Below are positions 59,160 through 64,000 of a stretch of DNA of 64,000 nt, in pieces. The notes beneath the pieces are model-generated. The model saw only the letters and a list, made by a program, of their open reading frames with translations. It did no database searches and was not told the origin of the DNA. Location of the stretch: positions 62,001 through 126,000 of the forward strand of contig JAWKWB010000007.1 in assembly GCA_041397775.1 (NCBI GenBank), in the 5' to 3' direction. The position numbers and the translations under genes were made by a program. Position 1 is the stretch's first letter. The number at the start of each line of letters is the position of its first letter. The stretch comes from Ga0077555 sp041397775 (GTDB lineage Bacteria; Pseudomonadota; Alphaproteobacteria; Rhizobiales; Hyphomicrobiaceae).

Positions 59160-61223
59160 TCACGGTTTCTGTCCCGTCGCCGTGGTCGAGGCCTGCCAGG
59201 ATGAAGCCGCCGGCTTGTCCTTGCCTGCGCGCTTCTTCTTCTTTTTCAGGTCCTGGCCGACACTCTTCTCGCCGGCCTTCGCCGCCGTCTCCGCATCCTT
59301 GGGATGAAATACCGCACGCATGCGCTTGCGTGGCGTCGCTGCGACGGCAGCCGCTGCTGCACCCGAGGCGGCGCTCGTTGCCGGCGTGGTGGAACTCACC
59401 ACCGGCCCCCACGCCTTGGCTGCCCTCCCGTCCTGCTCGAAGCGTGTGATGCCCGTCGACATGTCGATCAGGAAGCGGGTTCCTTCCGGGCCATCGATGA
59501 TATTCTTGCCCTGGGTGACGATGACCTTGCCGCCCATCACGATCGTATTGGCGGCGACGTCGAAATTGGCCCAGTCGCCAACGGCTTTCTGTCCGTCCTT
59601 GCCCGTCACCACGACCTTTTGGCGCGCCTCGACCCGTCTGAGCTGGGCCGGTTGCGCGCCGGTCGTCGCCGCCCCTTTCGCCTTTGGTGCCGAAGGTTGT
59701 GTGCCGTCGAGATTGGCACTGCCGACATAGTGGGCCGTCAATTGTGCGGTCTGGACGACGAACGCACCCTGTTTGGCGATGACGTTGCCGGTATAGATCG
59801 CGATCTTCTTCGCATCAGCCACATCGAGCGTTTCCGCCTCGATCTCGATCGGGGCATCGGAATCCGTCTTGAAGGTCGTGCCGAAACCTCCCAGGGGCGA
59901 TTGTGCTGCTTGCGTCGCGGTCGTGTCGACCTTTTGCGAAACGCCGGGCTTGGCCTGGTTCTGATAGAACGTCGTGTGGATGCGGCCGTGGGCAGACGGG
60001 CTTTCCAGCCGCATCTTGCCCGTGCCGCGCGCGATGAAAAGCCGCTCCCCCTTGAGTAGGTTGCGGCCTTGCGTGGCCACCACGTTGCCGGTCACCAATG
60101 CGGTGTCCGCCTTCTGGTCCAGGTCCACGCGCGCGCCGGAGATCTGCCGCTCGCCGGTCGACGTCATCACGACGTTGCCGCTCAGCGTCGCGCGCTCGGC
60201 CAAGGCATCGTAATCGAGCGCTTCGGCGACGGCTTTGTCGTCCTTGTTGACCATCGTCACGCCGCCGCGTGCCTTGATCAGCTTGAGGCGCGTCTGCGCA
60301 TTGCCGTCCGTTGCGGGCTTGCCGCTGAGATCGGCCGCCGCAGCCTTCCCCTCGTAGTGGATATGCAGCTCCGGCGCGACCAGTGACGCATCTCCCTGCA
60401 GCGCCCTGACATTGGTGCGGAAAATCGCGATCTTGGCCTGGTCGTCGACGTCGAGCTGCTCGGAGTGGACATTGATCGGCTGTCCCGAGTTGGCCGCCAT
60501 GCCCGGCAGCAGCGATTGGGTCGGCTTGCGCGCCTCTTCGCTCTTTTGCTGGGCGGGCGCCGGCTTCATCGTGACGTGCACGGCCCGGCTGAAACTGGCC
60601 TTGTGCGACTTGGAATTGAACGTCATGTGCTGGGCGCGAATCTCACCGGTTTCATTGACGGCGTAGATCGGCTTGTCGGAAACGACACGGCTTTCCTTGG
60701 TATACACGGTCGCGCGCGTCAGGCGCGCCTTCAGGCCCGTGGAACCGTCGATGTCGATGCGGTCGTAGAGTTCGAGCAGGTCCTTCTTCTGATCGAACGT
60801 GCCCCAGTCGGCCTTCAGCTTGATCACCTGCCCGGACGGCTGGGTGATGTCGCCGTCGATGACGTTGAGGCGCACGGGCCCCGTTTGCCGCCAGTCGGAA
60901 ACGGCCTCCTTGGCGTGCACCACGAAATGCGAGCCGTCCTTGCCGAACCCGTTGTAGCGCGGATCCTGCATCGTCAGGTTCTTCGGATCGATTTTCACCG
61001 GCCCGGCGGTAATGCCCTTCTCCTTCAGCGCGCTGACGGAAAGGAGCGTCACACCATAGGAGCCTGCGGCCGCAAGCGCTGCGACAGGGAGGGCCACCTT
61101 CATCAGCCGTACGATGTGCGTGTGGCGCTTGGCCTGGCGAAACGAGCGCGCGCGATCCGCAGCGAGCGCCAGCCCCTGCGCATCCTCCGTCCCATCGCTG
61201 CCCGACTTGCGCGGACGTATCAT
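59160..61223 (-). CDS. LptC-LptA fusion protein (LPS transport periplasmic bridge)
   Basis: 687 residues. A membrane helix (about 41-62) anchors an LptC domain (about 63-225, e.g. GPVKIDPKNLTMQDPRYNG). Two OstA/LptA-type beta-jellyroll regions follow: about 240-420 (INVHSEQLDVDDQAKIAIF, NVVATQGRNLLKG) and about 450-610 (IEIEAETLDVADAKKIAIYTG, MGGKVIVTQGKNIIDGP). A Lys-rich, low-complexity tail (about 640-687, KKKKKRAGKDK) ends it. LptC and LptA are usually two proteins of about 190 residues each; here they are one chain. In the LPS bridge it could span inner membrane to outer membrane. Confidence 0.87.
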   Translation of the reverse strand: MIRPRKSGSDGTEDAQGLALAADRARSFRQAKRHTHIVRLMKVALPVAALAAAGSYGVTLLSVSALKEKGITAGPVKIDPKNLTMQDPRYNGFGKDGSHFVVHAKEAVSDWRQTGPVRLNVIDGDITQPSGQVIKLKADWGTFDQKKDLLELYDRIDIDGSTGLKARLTRATVYTKESRVVSDKPIYAVNETGEIRAQHMTFNSKSHKASFSRAVHVTMKPAPAQQKSEEARKPTQSLLPGMAANSGQPINVHSEQLDVDDQAKIAIFRTNVRALQGDASLVAPELHIHYEGKAAAADLSGKPATDGNAQTRLKLIKARGGVTMVNKDDKAVAEALDYDALAERATLSGNVVMTSTGERQISGARVDLDQKADTALVTGNVVATQGRNLLKGERLFIARGTGKMRLESPSAHGRIHTTFYQNQAKPGVSQKVDTTATQAAQSPLGGFGTTFKTDSDAPIEIEAETLDVADAKKIAIYTGNVIAKQGAFVVQTAQLTAHYVGSANLDGTQPSAPKAKGAATTGAQPAQLRRVEARQKVVVTGKDGQKAVGDWANFDVAANTIVMGGKVIVTQGKNIIDGPEGTRFLIDMSTGITRFEQDGRAAKAWGPVVSSTTPATSAASGAAAAAVAATPRKRMRAVFHPKDAETAAKAGEKSVGQDLKKKKKRAGKDKPAASSWQASTTATGQKP

Positions 61224-61289
61224 CGCGTCCCGATTCTCCCGATCGACACCCCGGATGCCGCCGAGGACGGCTGGACGCCGATTCGGAGG

Positions 61290-61916
61290 TTAGTGTGAAA
61301 ACACATCCATATCCTCGAACCCGGCAAGATCGAGGCGGGCCCTTACCGGCAGGAAGTCGAAGCACGCCTGCGCCAGTTCGAGACGACCGTCTCTCTCGAG
61401 CATGTTCTTCAGGCGTTCCCGGATCCGATGCAAGTGCAGCACGTCGGATGCGGCATAAGCGAGTTGCTGCTGTGTCAACTTGGCCGCAGCCCAATCCGAA
61501 CTCTGCTGCTGCTTCGACAGCTCGATGCCGAGCAGCTCCGAGCACAGATCCTTCAGGCCATGTCTATCGGTATACGTGCGCACCAGCTTCGAGGCGATCT
61601 TGGTACACCAGACCGGCCCCACCCGCACGCCCAGGTACGTCTCGAGCACGGCAATGTCGAACCGCCCATAATGGAAGATCTTCAAGACCTTGGGGTCTTC
61701 CAGAAGGGCCTTGAGATGGGGCGCCGACCAGTCCTTGCCGTCCAACTGGACGAGATGGGCCGACCCGTCACCCGCCGAAAGCTGCACGAGGCAGAGCCGG
61801 TCGCGCCCTGTCTTCAGGCCCAAGGTCTCCGTATCGATGGCGACGGACTTTCCAAAGGTCACTTTCGCGGGCAGATCGCCCTTGTGGAGTATGATCTTGG
61901 GTCCGGTCATGGGCAT
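61290..61916 (-). CDS. rnd: Ribonuclease D-like 3'-5' exonuclease
   Basis: 208 residues. The DEDDy fold is seen: SVAIDTETLGL (DE), HYGRFDIAVLETYLG (second Asp), and QQLAYAASDVLHLHRI (Asp with Tyr). No HRDC domain follows, so it is the short form found in many alphaproteobacteria. It trims tRNA and stable RNA 3' ends. It lies upstream of lptCA with 66 bp between and is in the same direction. ATG 61916 or ATG 61910 may be used. Confidence 0.88.
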   Translation of the reverse strand: MPMTGPKIILHKGDLPAKVTFGKSVAIDTETLGLKTGRDRLCLVQLSAGDGSAHLVQLDGKDWSAPHLKALLEDPKVLKIFHYGRFDIAVLETYLGVRVGPVWCTKIASKLVRTYTDRHGLKDLCSELLGIELSKQQQSSDWAAAKLTQQQLAYAASDVLHLHRIRERLKNMLERDGRLELAQACFDFLPVRARLDLAGFEDMDVFSH

Positions 61917-62161
61917 GCTCGCTCGCGTGTTTCGGCTGCGGCCGATCCTTCAGGGTATCGCTGGCTCCGGCAGATACAGCACGCCATCCCTCACAGCAAT
62001 GTAGCGATGCTGGCAAGCGGGCATTGGTGCACAACCGCGTTCAGGCGGGCGCTCATAACCAATTCCGTACACGGTCATGGAACTTGCCCTCCGTCCGTGG
62101 TGAAGTCGTTGCCAGGAGTGGTTCGATCTGCGTGTAGCACCGCAGGTCCGTTTGGTTGCGG

Positions 62162-63103
62162 ATGGGGCAAGTGTCATATCGTTCAGCGCGCGTCCTGGTG
62201 ACGGGCGCGTCAGGCTTTATCGCGTCACACGTCATCGAGGCCTTGGCCGAGGCGGGCGCCAGCGTGATCGGCACAGGGCGTACGCTGCCCAAGCGCCCCG
62301 TTTCCGGATGCGCCGCCTTCGAGGTCGTCGACTATCAGCATCCCGGCGACGTCAGCGCTCTGATTGCGCGAACCAGGCCGGACATCGTCTTCCACATGGC
62401 CTCGCACGTCTCCGGACTGCAGGATTTGCCGACGGTACGCGCGACCTTGGGTGGCAACCTGCTCAGCACCGTCAATCTCTTGATCGCCCTTGCCGAGCAA
62501 GGCGGTAGCCGGAATGTCGTGATCGCCGGCTCCTGCGAAGAGCCGCGCTGCTTTACGACGGGGGCGCCCGAAACGGCGCCGACTTCGCCATATGCGGCTT
62601 CCAAGGTGGCTGCCAGCGCCTATGGCGCCCTGTTCCGCAAGACGTTCGGCCTGCGTGTTTCGCATGCGCGCATCTTCATGGGGTATGGCCCGGGCCAGCG
62701 CGATCTGAAGAAGCTGGTGCCCTACGTCATCCTCGAATTGCTCCAGGGGCGGTCGCCGGGCCTGAGCAGCGGAAGACGCCGCGCCGATTTCACCTACGTG
62801 ACCGATATCGCGGCGGGTATCCTGGCGCTAGGGCTGCGTCCCGACATCGAGACGATGGACATCGGGTCCGGCGGCCTCACATCGGTCGGCGAGATTGCCG
62901 AGCGCTTGCGGGACTTGATCGATCCGGCCGCGGCCCTAGCCTTCGGCACTACGCCGGACCGGCGTCACGAGCCCGAGCGCATCGCCGACATTGCCGAGGC
63001 CGAGCGGCTCGTGGGATGGCGGCCGACCTGCACTCTCGAGGCGGGCCTGCGTGCGACCGTCGATTGGTACCGCCGCGAAATGCCCGAACTCCTGAGGGTG
63101 TAA
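62162..63103 (+). CDS. NAD-dependent epimerase/dehydratase (extended SDR)
   Basis: 313 residues from ATG 62162; a TTG six bases upstream and GTG 62171 are alternatives. The extended SDR pattern is RVLVTGASGFIASHVIEAL, FHMASHVSGLQ, and catalytic SPYAASKVAASAYG (Tyr, Lys). GYGPGQRDLKKLVPYVI and DFTYVTDIAAGIL belong to the substrate-binding half. It probably makes a nucleotide sugar (epimerised or dehydrated). It is followed after 179 bp by a PIG-L deacetylase on the same strand, so both may belong to a sugar-modification cluster running off the window. Confidence 0.87.
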   Translation: MGQVSYRSARVLVTGASGFIASHVIEALAEAGASVIGTGRTLPKRPVSGCAAFEVVDYQHPGDVSALIARTRPDIVFHMASHVSGLQDLPTVRATLGGNLLSTVNLLIALAEQGGSRNVVIAGSCEEPRCFTTGAPETAPTSPYAASKVAASAYGALFRKTFGLRVSHARIFMGYGPGQRDLKKLVPYVILELLQGRSPGLSSGRRRADFTYVTDIAAGILALGLRPDIETMDIGSGGLTSVGEIAERLRDLIDPAAALAFGTTPDRRHEPERIADIAEAERLVGWRPTCTLEAGLRATVDWYRREMPELLRV

Positions 63104-63282
63104 GGGTTTCGCAAGCGTCATCCGATTACATCAAATTAATCCCGATCCGCGAATAATTCGGGGCCCGGGCAACCGTGGCGCGCCACTGTGGCGGCTGCGC
63201 GCTGGGCGTCCGGAACAAGAGGTGAATGCGGACCATCTGTCGTGGTCCGGCAAATCTGGCATCGTCGTCCAGCTGTGAGTGC

Positions 63283-63939
63283 ATGATGATAGGGCTGAAA
63301 TTGACTGAGCCGGGCAAGCGGCTTTCGGTGCTGTTTCTCGGGGCGCATTCCGACGATATCGAAATCGGGATCGGCGCGACGATCCTGGGCTGGATCGAAG
63401 CCGGCGTAAAGCTCGACGCCTGCTGGGCCGTGCTGAGTGGCAGCGACGAGCGCGCCGAAGAAGCGCGGGGATCGGCCGCACAATTCATGCAGGGTGCCGA
63501 AAGCTGGAGCTTCGAGCGTGGCAACTTCCGCGACAGCTACTTTCCGTATCAGGGCGCCGAAATAAAAGGCTGGTTGGAAGGGCTGCGAGGCCGCTTCACG
63601 CCCGACGTCGTCTTCACGCACTTCAGGCACGACGCTCATCAGGACCACAACAAGATCTCGCTGCTGACGACGCGCGTGTTTCGCGACCACCTGATACTCG
63701 AATACGAGATCCCGAAGTGGGACGGCGACCTGGGCCAGCCCAACCTCTACATCCCCGTGACGGCACACAACCTGGATCGCAAGATCGCTCTGCTCGAGGA
63801 GCACTTCGCCTCGCAGCGCAGCAAGGATTGGTTCGACGCGGAAACGTTCAGGGGGCTGGCACGCATCCGTGGCATGGAGTGCCGCGCGCCCGAGCGCTAT
63901 GCAGAAGCATTCTTTTGCAGAAAATTCACGATGCTTTGA
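63283..63939 (+). CDS. PIG-L family deacetylase
   Basis: 218 residues from ATG 63283 or ATG 63286; the binding site is weak. PIG-L (LmbE-like) features: VLFLGAHSDDIEIGIGATI (His-Asp-Asp metal motif), then RFTPDVVFTHFRHDAHQDH with the third metal ligand and a His. These zinc enzymes remove acetyl from N-acetylglucosamine-type sugars or precursors. Together with the preceding epimerase it suggests modification of an amino sugar for surface glycans. Confidence 0.85.
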   Translation: MMIGLKLTEPGKRLSVLFLGAHSDDIEIGIGATILGWIEAGVKLDACWAVLSGSDERAEEARGSAAQFMQGAESWSFERGNFRDSYFPYQGAEIKGWLEGLRGRFTPDVVFTHFRHDAHQDHNKISLLTTRVFRDHLILEYEIPKWDGDLGQPNLYIPVTAHNLDRKIALLEEHFASQRSKDWFDAETFRGLARIRGMECRAPERYAEAFFCRKFTML

Positions 63940-64000
63940 GGTTCGAGGCGCGGCGGGCCGCCACATCGCGTAAAATTTGAAGTATCGCGCCATCCACGCT

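Noticed and set aside
63136..63993. A 285-residue minus-strand frame at the right edge
   Set aside because: It is antisense to the PIG-L deacetylase and lacks any motif.

Overview
The window reads as chromosomal DNA from a GC-rich Gram-negative bacterium, most likely an alphaproteobacterium. Pointers are the lptC/lptA - lptB - rpoN - ptsN block, DUF1127-type small proteins, a YidD next to a NifU-like scaffold, a GHMP-kinase/GmhA heptose module and a WbaP/GumC exopolysaccharide cluster. Order and genus cannot be fixed from sequence reading alone. I found no rRNA, tRNA, CRISPR array, intact transposase or replication origin.

Layout. 1-2.4 kb: the end of an unknown gene, a secreted DUF3365-type haem protein, and an O-antigen-ligase-like membrane protein. 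2.4-5.7 kb (minus strand): an operon of a UGSC-family selenoprotein with an in-frame UGA and a SECIS-like hairpin, a periplasmic cupin, and two tandem paralogues of an uncharacterised cysteine-containing family. This is the most unusual locus in the window. 6.1-9.4 kb: a more AT-rich accessory segment with a secreted caspase-like protein, a broken secreted gene and a secreted rhodanese. 9.4-19.7 kb: metabolic and housekeeping genes (DinB-like protein, threonine-synthase-like enzyme, ettA, GNAT, hydroxyacid dehydrogenase, crotonase, MFS, hydrolase, rpsU). 19.9-23.2 kb: a small secreted protein, a remarkable hairpin-repeat cluster, an EamA exporter and murA.

23.3-40.3 kb is a large surface-polysaccharide region. 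It holds an NfrB-like glycosyltransferase, a lone solute-binding protein, a Wzx-type flippase, a WbaP-type initiating transferase, a polymerase/ligase-like protein translationally coupled to a GH10 glycosidase, a second glycosyltransferase, a heptose-nucleotide module (GHMP kinase, GmhA, and a nucleotidyltransferase-phosphatase fusion), an acyltransferase fused to a WecG/TagA-type glycosyltransferase, and a GumC/Wzc-like chain-length protein with a damaged P-loop. Together these could start, extend, decorate, flip and polymerise a heptose-containing glycan.

40.6-55.6 kb: maf, yacG, a cupin, a block of acid/CoA metabolism (family III CoA transferase, PEP-mutase-like enzyme, Ldh-type and 2-dehydropantoate-type dehydrogenases), an orphan 2Fe-2S subunit, PilZ, HAD phosphatases, a MoeB-like enzyme, an M24B peptidase, two DUF1127-type small proteins, a NifU-like scaffold, yidD and uppP. 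55.6-61.9 kb: ptsN, rpoN, lptB, an LptC-LptA fusion and rnd, all on the minus strand and linking sigma-54 regulation with LPS export. The last 2 kb hold an epimerase and a PIG-L deacetylase, perhaps the edge of another sugar-modification cluster.
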